Assembly: GCA_003260025.2 (NCBI GenBank)
Contig: QFZU02000031.1
Coordinates: 1-64,000 of the forward strand
Reading direction: 5' to 3'
DNA from: Microbispora triticiradicis
GTDB lineage: Bacteria > Actinomycetota > Actinomycetes > Streptosporangiales > Streptosporangiaceae
Length of the DNA stretch: 64,000 nucleotides
Below, piece after piece: positions 18,685 to 27,246 of the stretch. Position numbers and translations under genes: made by a program. The notes below the pieces were generated by a model that was not told where the DNA came from, ran no database searches, and was given only the letters and a program-made list of their open reading frames with translations. Positions within the stretch are counted from its first letter, which is position 1. Each line of letters opens with the position of its first letter.

Positions 18685-19064
18685 GAGTCCGAAACTTTCG
18701 GCGTTCAACCGAAAGCTGTTGCCAGTTGAACGCCCTGCCCGAGGCGGCGGGCATGGCCGCGCCGGGCGTGGAACGCGTCCAGGGTGACCCGGCGCCGGCC
18801 ACCTCCTGTCCAGGAGTCCGGCCGGCGGCGGTTCCGCTCGTGGCCGTGCCCGCCGCATATCGGGACCAGTATCAATCGCATGGCCGGACCAAACAAGCCC
18901 GGCGAATTCCGATGCTCCGACTTCGCCGCCATGGCGCACCGCCGGATTGACATTTTGATCGGATATGCGTTCACCTGGACCGGTGAAGGTTCCTGCCGCT
19001 GTTCGATCCAGGGTGCCGTCGATGTCGCGTATTTCCCGTTCGATCTTCATATTGGGGGCAGACC
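18685..19064. other. Regulatory gap upstream of the main biosynthetic run
   Basis: A 380-nt gap with no gene. It holds the StrR-type operator at 18703-18731, CAGTAT and CATATC -10-like elements around 18856-18875, and TTGACA at 18947-18952 without a good partner. An activator-dependent promoter with a weak -35 box would suit this layout. Confidence 0.55.
18703..18731. promoter_or_regulatory. StrR/NovG-type operator
   Basis: GTTCAACCG, exactly 11 nt, then CAGTTGAAC. The published StrR-class operator is GTTCRACTG-N11-CRGTYGAAC, so 17 of the 18 half-site positions agree, with the exact spacing. It lies immediately downstream of the StrR-family gene and upstream of the operon beginning at 19065, making it the probable binding site for that activator. 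Confidence 0.82.
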
Positions 19065-19811
19065 GTGCATAACATCACCCGTGAGTACCAGCAGGAGATA
19101 TGGGCGAAGGTCTCTTTTCCGGATGGTGAACTGGAGCGCAGCCGGGACCTTTACCACCGCTTCGAGCGTGATTTGAAAGAGGCCAGAGAGCATCAGCGGC
19201 CGCTGTACGCGAATTGGGTGTCCAAGGGTTTGGATCCGCAGGTCTGCGACATCGAGGCGGAGCTGACTTACCTGCGCATCCGGCAGTCGCGCCCGGAGAA
19301 CGTCGTCGAGATCTCCAGCGGCAGCGGCTGGTCGACCTCGTGGATACTGCGGGCGCTCGCCGACAACGGGACGGGCCGGTTGCACTCCTACGATCTGGTC
19401 GACGACAGCGTCCGGAACGTCCCGGCGGATCTCGCGGCGGATCGCTGGCACTTCCATCAGGGGGACGTTCGCGAGTCGACGGCGGCGTTGCCCGAGTCGG
19501 CCGACTATCTGTTTCTTGATTCGGATCATTCCGCGCAGTTCGCGGAATGGTATCTGGCGGAGATTCTGCCGCGGTTTCCGCGGGCCCAGGTGAGCGTGCA
19601 CGACATCGTCAAGTGGCCCGACGAGTGGGGCTGGGGCGAGGAGAGCATCGTGCTGTGCCGCTGGCTGGCGGAACAGGGGATTCCGTGCTTCACCGCGGCA
19701 CGCGCACTGCCGGAGGTGGGTTTCGCCGGATTGACGGCACTTCGGGAGAGCCTCGGCATCAACTCGTTGCACTGGGAAGACTACAACTCGATGATCTTCT
19801 TCAGCCTGTGA
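19065..19811 (+). CDS. Class I SAM-dependent methyltransferase
   Basis: 248 residues. The SAM-binding fold is visible from VVEISSGSGWSTSWILRAL (motif I, about residues 79-98) through LHSYDLVDD and DYLFLDSDHS, the arrangement of Methyltransf_24-type O- or N-methyltransferases. GTG 19065 follows a GGGGG ribosome site. It is the first gene after the StrR-type operator, so it should be directly activated. It is a tailoring enzyme of the cluster; the substrate cannot be told. Confidence 0.85.
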   Translation: MHNITREYQQEIWAKVSFPDGELERSRDLYHRFERDLKEAREHQRPLYANWVSKGLDPQVCDIEAELTYLRIRQSRPENVVEISSGSGWSTSWILRALADNGTGRLHSYDLVDDSVRNVPADLAADRWHFHQGDVRESTAALPESADYLFLDSDHSAQFAEWYLAEILPRFPRAQVSVHDIVKWPDEWGWGEESIVLCRWLAEQGIPCFTAARALPEVGFAGLTALRESLGINSLHWEDYNSMIFFSL

Positions 19812-19855
19812 GGCGCCGATTCCCGGCCGGGGCTGTGGAAGACGGAGGTGATGAA

Positions 19856-21241
19856 TTGTCCCTCGAGGCGAGGGTAGATTTCGGTACAAAGCATCAGGAG
19901 ATTCACGGCTTCGGTTTCTGCCAGGCTTTCCAGCGAGCCGCCGTCATCAGGGATTTGCCGGCATCCTCCCGTCAGGAAGTGCTCGACCTGCTCCTCAGCC
20001 CGGCGACCGGGGCCGGCCTCAGCATTCTGCGGCTGGGCATCGGTTCCTCCGCGGACGGCGTCTATCCCAACCACAGGTCCATCCAGCCCGCGGATCCAGG
20101 CGGTCCGGCGGCGCCGCCGCGGTACGTATGGGACGGCGACGACAGCGGGCAGGTGTGGCTCGCCAAGCAGGCGCAGGCGTACGGAGTCAGCCGGTTCTAC
20201 GCCTCCGCGTGGAGCGCCCCGGGATACATGAAGGACAACGGTTCGGACGCCGACGGCGGCACCCTGCGTGGCCTGCCGGGAGTCCTGCCGGCGGGCGACG
20301 ACTGGCGCGAAGGCTACGCCGAGTATCTCCTGCAGTATGTCCGGTTCTATGCCAGCGAGGGGATCCGGATCACCGACCTCGGCTTCGCCAACGAACCGGA
20401 GATCGCCAGGCCGTACGCCACCATGCAGCTGAACACGGAGCAGATGGTCGACCTCGCCAAGGTCGTGGGTCGTGCTGTCAACGGCCAGGGGTTGCCGCTC
20501 AACGTCGTCTGCTGCGACTCGCTCGGCTGGAACTTCCAGGCGGAGTTCACCGCCGCGATCGAGGCCGACCCGCTGGCCGCCGCCAGCGTGGCCATCCACG
20601 GCGCCCATCAGTACGGCAGCCGGGCCAACGAGCACGAACGCATGGCGCGCAGCCCGTTGCCGACGCGGCGGCCGAACTGGATGACCGAGTGGTCCCCGGA
20701 CGTCCTGGGCGACGGCTGGAACGCGCGGTGGGACAGCGGCGACCCGACCGACGGCATCGCCGTCGCGCGGAACATCCACGACTGCCTGACGATGGCCGAC
20801 GTCAGCGCCTACATCTACTGGTTCGGAGCGTCACCGGACGCCGACACCCGCGCGTTGATCCGCATCGACGGGGAGCGGTTCCACGTCTCCAAGCGGCTGG
20901 GGGCGGTGGCCGCGTTCAGCAGGTTCATCCGTCCGGGCGCCAAGCGGGTCTCCGCCCACGTCAGCGATGGCGCCGTCAAGGTGTCCGCCTTCGAGAACCC
21001 CGACTCGTCCCGCGTCGTCGAGCTGCTCAACGACGGTCACGAGCCCTTCGACGTGGACGTCTCAGCCGGCCCGTACGCGTCGTGGGCGGGCGCTGCCGCC
21101 TACCTCACCGATTCCGCCCACTCGCTGGACAGGACGCACACGGCTCGCCCGGCCGAGTCCGGGATCTCCGTGCGCGTTCCGCCGCGGGCGCTGCTGACGA
21201 TCGTGGTACCAGGGGGACCGGGGGTGGCGGGCGTCAGATGA
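19856..21241 (+). CDS. Glycoside hydrolase family 30-like enzyme, intracellular
   Basis: 461 residues starting at TTG 19856, chosen because a perfect GGAGGTGA ribosome site ends 7 nt before it. The N-terminus (HGFGFCQAFQRAA, then SILRLGIGSS) and the catalytic pair, acid/base Glu in FANEPEI and nucleophile Glu in WMTEWSP, are those of GH30 glucosylceramidase/xylanase-like enzymes. The C-terminal beta domain is present. There is no signal peptide, unlike secreted GH30 enzymes, so it should act in the cytoplasm. Embedded in a biosynthetic operon with a glycosyltransferase, it may trim or transfer a sugar on an intermediate or unmask a glycosylated inactive form. It overlaps the next gene by ATGA. 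Confidence 0.82.
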   Translation: MSLEARVDFGTKHQEIHGFGFCQAFQRAAVIRDLPASSRQEVLDLLLSPATGAGLSILRLGIGSSADGVYPNHRSIQPADPGGPAAPPRYVWDGDDSGQVWLAKQAQAYGVSRFYASAWSAPGYMKDNGSDADGGTLRGLPGVLPAGDDWREGYAEYLLQYVRFYASEGIRITDLGFANEPEIARPYATMQLNTEQMVDLAKVVGRAVNGQGLPLNVVCCDSLGWNFQAEFTAAIEADPLAAASVAIHGAHQYGSRANEHERMARSPLPTRRPNWMTEWSPDVLGDGWNARWDSGDPTDGIAVARNIHDCLTMADVSAYIYWFGASPDADTRALIRIDGERFHVSKRLGAVAAFSRFIRPGAKRVSAHVSDGAVKVSAFENPDSSRVVELLNDGHEPFDVDVSAGPYASWAGAAAYLTDSAHSLDRTHTARPAESGISVRVPPRALLTIVVPGGPGVAGVR

Positions 21242-22362
21242 AGGTTCCGTTCAACGATCTGGCTCGGTCGATGCCACGGGACGAGGTCTGGTCCCGCGTG
21301 CGCGAGGTGCTGGAAGACGGCAGGTACATCTCGGGCCCCGAGGTCGCGGCCTTCGAGCGGGAGTTCGCGCGATACTGCGGCGCCGGTCACTGCGTCGGCG
21401 TCAGTTCGGGTACGACCGCGTTGCAGGCGGCGTTGCTCGCGTTCGGGGTCGGACCCGGTGACGAGGTCATCACGGTGTCCGCCACCTTCATGGCGACCAC
21501 CGCCGCCATCGTCCACGTCGGCGCCGTGCCCGTTTTCGTCGACATCGATCCCCGGCACCGGACCATGCGCGTCGACGCGGTGGAGCCCGCCGTCACCTCC
21601 CGGACCCGGGCCATCGTGGCCGTGGACCTGTACGGCCATCCGTCGGACATCGGCCCGATCACGGAGGTGGCCCGGCGGCACGGGTTGACCGTCATCTGCG
21701 ACGCGGCTCAGGCGCATGGCGCGTCGTACCACGGCCGGCGGGTCGGATCCCTGGCCGACGCCACGACGTTCAGCTTCTACCCGTCCAAGAACCTCGGGGC
21801 GGTGGGCGACGCGGGCGCGGTGACCACCGACCGTGCCGACATCGCCGACCGGATAAGGGAGCTGCGCGACCACGGCCGGCGCGCCGACCGGGACGACCAC
21901 GTGCGCGTGGGGTACAACTGGCGCCTCGACGCGGTACAGGCCGCTGTGCTGCGGGTGAGGCTCCGCCACCTGGACGGGTGCATCCGGGCACGGCGCGAGG
22001 CGGCAGCCCGGTACGGCCGGCTCCTGGCGCGGTCACACCTGGATCTGCCCACCGAGGCCACCGGCGTCGAGCACGCGTACCACCTCTACGTCGTCTCCGG
22101 CGCCGATCGCACGAGGATGCGTGCGGCGCTGCGGGCTCGGGGAATCGCCACGGCGGTGCACTATCCGACTCCCGTCCACCTGCTGCCGCCGATGCGCCCC
22201 TATGCGCCGGCGGACCACAGCCGGCGGCTGGCCGTCACCGAGGCACTGGCCCGGGAGTGTCTGTCCCTGCCCATGTTTCCCGGCATCACGGCCGCCGAGC
22301 AGGCGGCGGTGGCGGACGCGGTCCACGAGGCGGAGTCGAGCGCGAGGCGCGTCCATCGATAG
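21238..22362 (+). CDS. DegT/DnrJ/EryC1/StrS-family aminotransferase
   Basis: 374 residues, typical length. PLP-binding features: SSGTTALQAAL phosphate loop (about residues 60-70), CDAAQAHGA with the pyridine-nitrogen Asp, and the Schiff-base Lys184 in FYPSKNLGAVGDAG. The family aminates keto-sugars or cyclitols (StrS, DesV) with glutamate or glutamine as donor, so it points to an aminosugar or aminocyclitol part in the product. Its 3' end runs into a 16-bp tandem repeat. It is translationally coupled to the GH30 gene. Confidence 0.93.
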   Translation: MKVPFNDLARSMPRDEVWSRVREVLEDGRYISGPEVAAFEREFARYCGAGHCVGVSSGTTALQAALLAFGVGPGDEVITVSATFMATTAAIVHVGAVPVFVDIDPRHRTMRVDAVEPAVTSRTRAIVAVDLYGHPSDIGPITEVARRHGLTVICDAAQAHGASYHGRRVGSLADATTFSFYPSKNLGAVGDAGAVTTDRADIADRIRELRDHGRRADRDDHVRVGYNWRLDAVQAAVLRVRLRHLDGCIRARREAAARYGRLLARSHLDLPTEATGVEHAYHLYVVSGADRTRMRAALRARGIATAVHYPTPVHLLPPMRPYAPADHSRRLAVTEALARECLSLPMFPGITAAEQAAVADAVHEAESSARRVHR

Positions 22363-22443
22363 GCGCGTCCACCCATAAGCGCGTCGTCGTCAGGCGCGTC
22401 CGTCGTCAGGCGCGTCCGTCGTCAGGTGCGTCCGTTTCAGGCG
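22345..22443 (+). repeat. Degenerate 16-bp tandem repeat
   Basis: About six copies of a unit like AGGCGCGTCCGTCGTC run from the last codons of the aminotransferase gene into the gap before the FAD gene; two adjacent copies (near 22392-22423) are identical, the others vary by one to four bases or in length. It resembles a replication-slippage minisatellite. It sets the C-terminal residues RRVHR of the aminotransferase. Confidence 0.7.
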
Positions 22444-22556
22444 AAGGCACGGAGTCCGCGGCACCGCCGACCGCCGCGGACGGTCGATCGACGGCAGGAG
22501 CGGGAGCGGGCGTTGCACAACCGCGCATTCACGAGGATCAGCCCAGGAGGTGGACG

Positions 22557-23642
22557 GTGCAGGCCGGTGCACGAGTCGCGGTCGTCGGTGGTGGCATCTT
22601 CGGCGTCACGTCGGCTCTCCATCTTGACCGCGCAGGCTACGACGTCGTGTTGTTCGAACGCAACAGCGACCTGCTGCTGGGTGCCAGCAGCACCAATCAG
22701 CGGCGCCTGCATCGCGGCTACCACTATCCGCGCAGCATCGACACGGCGCGCTCGGTGCTGGACGGAGTCGGGTCCTTCGCCGCCGAGTTCCCGGAGAGCG
22801 TCGTGTCGTCGTGCCGGCGGTACGTGGCGATCGCGCGGGAGAAGAGCCTGGTCGACGCGGAGACGTTCCTGGGCTTCCTGGACCACATGGGCCTGGAGTA
22901 CTACGAGCAGTACCCTCCCTTCCTGCGCCGCGAATCCGTCGAGATCTCCCTGCGCGTCGAGGAGTCCGGCATCGACGTCGAACGGCTCAGGGGGCTGTGC
23001 TGGCGCAAACTCAGGCGGAGCCTGGTCGAGGTGCGTCTGAGAGCTCCGGTCGAGCTGTCCGACCTGGAGGATTTCGACCATGTGGTGCTGGCGACGTACG
23101 CCGCGCTCAACCACATCGAGACCACGATCCCCGGCCGTGCCATGCAGTACAAGTTCGAGGTCTGCGAGAAGCCGGTGGTCAAGCTGCCGCCGGAGTACCG
23201 GGACACCAGCCTGATCATCCTCGACGGGCCGTTCATGTGCATCGACCCCATCGCGGGCACCGACACGTTCCTCTTCGGCAACGTCGCGCACGCCATCCAC
23301 GCTTCGACGGTCGGTCTGCTGCCGCTGGTACCCGAGCCGTTGATCGGCCTGGTCGACAACGGGCTGCGGCGCAACCCGTCGCCGACCAACTTCCCGCTCT
23401 TCGTGGCCGGCGCGTCCGAGTTCCTCGTCGGAATCGAGGAGGCCGATCACATGGGATCGCTGTTCACGATCCGGGCGGTGCTCCCGCACGTCGAGGACAC
23501 CGACGCCAGACCGACGCTGGTCCACAGAATCAACGAGCGGGTGACCTCCGTGTTCTCCGGAAAGATATCCACATGCGTCGACGCCGCCCGTGAAGTGGTG
23601 CGGATTGTCGGGGATCCCACCGCGGCGAGCCGCCCGTTGTAG
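22557..23642 (+). CDS. FAD-dependent oxidoreductase (DAO type)
   Basis: 361 residues from GTG 22557, preceded by AGGAGG at 6 nt. The dinucleotide-binding motif is VVGGGIFGVTSALHL at residues 7-21, ending in the FAD-ribose acid (VVLFERN). The next segment GASSTNQRRLHRGYHYPRS is typical of glycine-oxidase/L-2-hydroxyacid-oxidase-like proteins. A likely role is oxidation of an alcohol or amine, for example making the keto group that the preceding aminotransferase converts. The pairing is inferred from position only. Confidence 0.85.
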   Translation: MQAGARVAVVGGGIFGVTSALHLDRAGYDVVLFERNSDLLLGASSTNQRRLHRGYHYPRSIDTARSVLDGVGSFAAEFPESVVSSCRRYVAIAREKSLVDAETFLGFLDHMGLEYYEQYPPFLRRESVEISLRVEESGIDVERLRGLCWRKLRRSLVEVRLRAPVELSDLEDFDHVVLATYAALNHIETTIPGRAMQYKFEVCEKPVVKLPPEYRDTSLIILDGPFMCIDPIAGTDTFLFGNVAHAIHASTVGLLPLVPEPLIGLVDNGLRRNPSPTNFPLFVAGASEFLVGIEEADHMGSLFTIRAVLPHVEDTDARPTLVHRINERVTSVFSGKISTCVDAAREVVRIVGDPTAASRPL

Positions 23643-23689
23643 GTAATTGCCCGATTGGCAGTCAAGGCGAATAGGATGTTGACTCGATC

Positions 23690-24556
23690 ATGAAGATAAT
23701 CACTATAGCAACCGATTTGAATCATCCATTTCTCGTCCGCCTTCTCAATCCGTCCTGCGAGGCGGTCGACCTCGAACTCGTCGTCCTGCACCCCGAACAG
23801 TCGGCGTACCAATTCGCCGACAAGCGGCGGATGCTGGCCGAACAGCTCCTCCGCGTCGCCGCCCGCGACGAACTCGTCGTCGTCACGGACGCGTACGACG
23901 CCCTTTTCATACGCGGCCGGCGGCACCTCGAAGCCGGCTACGAGCGGTACAACCAGCCCGTCGTCTTCAGCGGCGAACTGAACAGCTGGCCGCTGGGCCC
24001 GGTCGGCATGGCGCTGCACCCGGGCCCGCCGGTCGGCCGGTATCCGTACATCAACACCGGCGGACTCATCGGACCCGCCGGGGACATCCACGACCTGTGC
24101 GTCAAGTACGCGAAGGCCCCGACGGACCAGTTCGAGCTGCTCGTGCACCTGCAGGCGCACGGTTACCGGTACCACGAGCAGTTCAGCTGGAGCGACCAGT
24201 ACCACTGGACTCTGGTGAGCCTCCTCGAACGGGAGATGGTCGGCATCGACCACGACGCGGCGATGTTCGAGTGCTTCGGACCGGTGATCCCCGACGTGGT
24301 CTACAGCGAAGTGATGCGTGACGTGCACGATTTCGCGGAGCGGGGGGTCGAGAGCGACGCCTACCAGAGGGAACGCGACGAGCTGCTCGCCCGTCTCGAA
24401 GTGCCGAGCGGCGCGGCGCACCTGCATTTCGCCGGCTCCATCACCAAGGCCGCGACGCTGGAGTTCCTGGACACGGAGCAGCTGCCCGAGTGGCTGAGTG
24501 TCGCGTACGCGGCCGGGCCCACGCCGGTGCGCCCCGGCCAGATCGTGCGTATCTGA
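23690..24556 (+). CDS. PLOD-like glycosyltransferase
   Basis: 288 residues. Motifs match the glycosyltransferase domain of procollagen-lysine hydroxylase/collagen galactosyltransferase-like proteins: VVVTDAYDALFIRG (a D-x-x-D metal site at about residues 67-70), VVFSGELNSWP, and YPYINTGGLIGPA. These enzymes move a hexose from a UDP-sugar. No convincing ribosome site near ATG 23690 beyond AGGA 12 nt upstream. With the DegT aminotransferase and GH30 enzyme it suggests that a sugar enters the pathway. Confidence 0.75.
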   Translation: MKIITIATDLNHPFLVRLLNPSCEAVDLELVVLHPEQSAYQFADKRRMLAEQLLRVAARDELVVVTDAYDALFIRGRRHLEAGYERYNQPVVFSGELNSWPLGPVGMALHPGPPVGRYPYINTGGLIGPAGDIHDLCVKYAKAPTDQFELLVHLQAHGYRYHEQFSWSDQYHWTLVSLLEREMVGIDHDAAMFECFGPVIPDVVYSEVMRDVHDFAERGVESDAYQRERDELLARLEVPSGAAHLHFAGSITKAATLEFLDTEQLPEWLSVAYAAGPTPVRPGQIVRI

Positions 24557-24665
24557 GCCGGTGGCCTTCGACGGCCGGACATCGTCCCGGCCGCGCACGG
24601 GAAAGGCGTGGACCGCGGACCGGCCCACCGTCTGACGATTTCCACTATTCCCAAGGGATTGACTG

Positions 24666-25655
24666 ATGGACCGCGACCTGAGCTGGAAGCCGGGTGAGCC
24701 GTTGGACCCGGCCTTCGTCGACCGCGAGCTCGGCGCCAGAGCCGACCTGATGCGGGGTGATTTCTCCCGATGGCAGGGCCCCGGCGGCTGCCAGTTGCGG
24801 GAGAAATTGACCGGATATCCTGAGCGGCTTTTCCTTTTCCGGCTCGAAGGCCGCGGATGGTATGCGGGCTACAAGACCATCTCCGATTACGTCGTCGACG
24901 CGAACATGCCGGGCGTGTTCTGCAGCCGGATCTACTGGTTCAACGTGGTCGGGCTGGTCGACTCCGTGCGGGTGTCCGACGAGGACGCGCGGGTCGTCTT
25001 CCGGCCGCTCGACGTCGCCGCGCGCCGGACCGCGTTCGACCTGATCACCCCGCTGACCGAAATCGTGCATCCGTTCGGCAAGCAGCGGGATCCGGGCCGC
25101 GAGAAGACCAGCCCGCCGGACGGCTGGCTGGTCAGCGACGAACGCGCCGCGTTTCTCGCTCTGGGCGAGCAGCACATCCGGCGGTACACCAGGGAGGTCT
25201 TCGGGCCGCGGTTCGCCTGTCTGGACGCGGACGTCCTCGCCTACGACCCGGCGTGCTCCACCGGCCGGTTCCTGCGCGACTTCGCGGCCCTGAACCCGGC
25301 CCGCATCCGCACCGTCGGCCAGGATCTGAGCAGGCAGATGGTCGACTTCGCCGGCAAGCACATCGAGCGCGTGTTCCACGAGGACGCGATGCGGCCCGTG
25401 GTCGCCCCTGCCAGCGTGGACATCCTGTTCAGCCGATTCCTCAACTCCGAGGTCGTCTCCACCGCCCGGGCCCGGGAGATCCTGCCGGGGCTGGTCCGCA
25501 CCCTGCGGCCGGGCGGGCTGATGGTCCTGCTCGGCCACAGTCCTCTTCTGGTGGACGCCGCCGACCTGGCGGACGCCGGGCTACGGGTGACGCAGACCGT
25601 CGCGCGGGCCGACGACTACCTGTTCCAGTACTACATCTGCGAGCGCGGAGACTGA
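24666..25655 (+). CDS. SAM-dependent methyltransferase with N-terminal extension
   Basis: 329 residues. The SAM-binding part lies in the second half: YDPACSTGRFLRDFA (motif I, about residues 195-210), GQDLSRQMVDFA, DILFSRFLNSE and a post-motif TLRPGGLMVLLG. The first 160 residues are an extension I do not recognise. It ends one base before the CmlA-like gene, so the pair is tightly coupled and likely acts on the same intermediate. The gap 24557-24665 shows nothing. Confidence 0.72.
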   Translation: MDRDLSWKPGEPLDPAFVDRELGARADLMRGDFSRWQGPGGCQLREKLTGYPERLFLFRLEGRGWYAGYKTISDYVVDANMPGVFCSRIYWFNVVGLVDSVRVSDEDARVVFRPLDVAARRTAFDLITPLTEIVHPFGKQRDPGREKTSPPDGWLVSDERAAFLALGEQHIRRYTREVFGPRFACLDADVLAYDPACSTGRFLRDFAALNPARIRTVGQDLSRQMVDFAGKHIERVFHEDAMRPVVAPASVDILFSRFLNSEVVSTARAREILPGLVRTLRPGGLMVLLGHSPLLVDAADLADAGLRVTQTVARADDYLFQYYICERGD

Positions 25656-25656
25656 C

Positions 25657-27246
25657 ATGACGCTGTCCTTGAAGGGGAACGTGATCGCGGAGCCCGCGGT
25701 CGCCGGGTGGTACGCCTGGTCGTACCTGCTGCCGCCGCACACGCTCGCCAAGTACTGGCAGAACCACTACCGGCCGCTGGTGGAGTCGTACCTGGCCAAC
25801 CCGCAGGCACACCGGACGGCGCTGAAGCAGGCCCGCTTCCGAGGCGGTCCGTTCGTCCACGAACGGGACGGCTCGTACGAGGCGATCAAGCGGTGGTACG
25901 ACGCCGCGGCCGAGCGGTACGCGCCGCTGACGGAACTCGCCGCCGCCATCGACGAATTCGAGAAGACGATCCTCCCCGCGCAGACCGGTGCCTCGATGGA
26001 GGACGCCTACCAGCGGTTGCCGGAGCCGCTGGCCGGCCGTGTGGAGATGTTCTACGGACGGGACAACCGCACCCCGGACTACCGGTTCATCGAACCTCTC
26101 CTGTACTCGTCCCGCTACTTCGACAGCGGCTACCAGCAGGTCAGGTTCTCCGTCGTCCACCAGGACACCCGGGAGTTCGCGCTGACGACCCCGGTGCTGG
26201 AGTACGGCCCGGAGCAGGTGCTGGTCACCGTCCCGTTGGACTCCGAGCTGCTCGACGCGGTGTTCCGGGGCGGGCTGACCACCGAGGAACTGGACCGGGT
26301 CGTCGCCGGGCTCGGCCTGGCAGGCGAGCGCGCCGAGGTCTTCCGCACGTTCTTCGAGCAGGACGGGGAGCCGCCGGTCCGTCCGACCGGCGACGTCATC
26401 GAGTACGTCGGCCACGCGTGCGTGTACGTCCGTCACCGCGGTGTCTCGTTCCTGGTCGACCCCGTGATCAGCTACGGCGGCTACTCGGGGGGCGCGCCGG
26501 GCCGGTTCACCTTCGACGACCTGCCCGAGCACATCGACCACGTGCTGATCACGCACAACCACCAGGACCACATGCTGCTCGAGACCCTGCTGAGGATCAG
26601 GAACCGGGTGGGCCGGGTGGTCATCGCGAAATCCTCCCATTCGAGCCTCGTCGACCCGGACCTGCGGCGCATACTCCGCGTGCTGGGTTTCCACGACGTC
26701 GTCGAGCTGGACGACCTCGAAACGCTGGAGACGCCCGGCGGGACGATCACCGCTCTGCCGTTCCTCGGCGAGCACGGCGACATCAGGATCCGCACCAAGT
26801 CCGGCTGGCTGCTGGACCTCGACGGCAGCCGGGTCCTGTTCGCCGCGGACTCCACCAACATCTCGCCACAGCTCTATCCGCAGGTCGCCGCGGCGGTGGG
26901 CAAGGTCGACACGGTGTTCATCGGGATGGAGAGCGTCGGCGCCCCGGTCAGCTGGCTCTACGGGCCGCTGTTCCCCGAGCGGCTGGAACGCAGGATCGAC
27001 GCGGGGCGGCGGTTGCGGGGCAGCAACTTCGAACAGGCGGCGGCGATAGTCGACGCGCTGGGGGCGTCCAGGGTCTACGTGTACGCCATGGGCCAGGAGC
27101 CCTGGCTGGGCGCGGTGATGTGCGTGGACTACGACGAGAGCCACCCCGCGATGGTCGACAGCGGCAAACTCGTCGACTACGTCAACGCGCTCGGTGGCAC
27201 GGCCAAGCACCTCTACCTGCGCGAGTCGCTCAGGTTGCGGTCATGA
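25657..27246 (+). CDS. CmlA-like diiron beta-hydroxylase (metallo-beta-lactamase fold)
   Basis: 529 residues, essentially the length of CmlA (532), the oxygenase that hydroxylates the beta-carbon of an aromatic amino acid held on the CmlP carrier. An N-terminal domain of about 230 residues is followed by a metallo-beta-lactamase domain with THNHQDH: His300, His302, Asp304, His305. Glu372 (in FLGEHGD) and Asp398 (in FAADS) follow. As I recall, the CmlA iron ligands are His305, His307, Asp309, His310, Glu377, Asp403 and His443; six of these match with a constant offset of five. I could not place the seventh by eye. Glu372 separates this group from ordinary hydrolases. It overlaps the ATP-grasp gene by ATGA. 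Confidence 0.85.
   Translation: MTLSLKGNVIAEPAVAGWYAWSYLLPPHTLAKYWQNHYRPLVESYLANPQAHRTALKQARFRGGPFVHERDGSYEAIKRWYDAAAERYAPLTELAAAIDEFEKTILPAQTGASMEDAYQRLPEPLAGRVEMFYGRDNRTPDYRFIEPLLYSSRYFDSGYQQVRFSVVHQDTREFALTTPVLEYGPEQVLVTVPLDSELLDAVFRGGLTTEELDRVVAGLGLAGERAEVFRTFFEQDGEPPVRPTGDVIEYVGHACVYVRHRGVSFLVDPVISYGGYSGGAPGRFTFDDLPEHIDHVLITHNHQDHMLLETLLRIRNRVGRVVIAKSSHSSLVDPDLRRILRVLGFHDVVELDDLETLETPGGTITALPFLGEHGDIRIRTKSGWLLDLDGSRVLFAADSTNISPQLYPQVAAAVGKVDTVFIGMESVGAPVSWLYGPLFPERLERRIDAGRRLRGSNFEQAAAIVDALGASRVYVYAMGQEPWLGAVMCVDYDESHPAMVDSGKLVDYVNALGGTAKHLYLRESLRLRS

Noticed and set aside
22345-22443. CRISPR array
   Set aside because: The units are contiguous and degenerate without spacers, and no cas genes are present.
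25441-27210. Long minus-strand frame opposite the CmlA-like gene
   Set aside because: The plus strand carries a clear enzyme with metal ligands; the antisense protein has no recognisable motif.
25657-27246. Ordinary UlaG-type metallo-hydrolase
   Set aside because: The 230-residue N-terminal domain, total length and the extra Glu and Asp at CmlA-like positions favour a diiron oxygenase.
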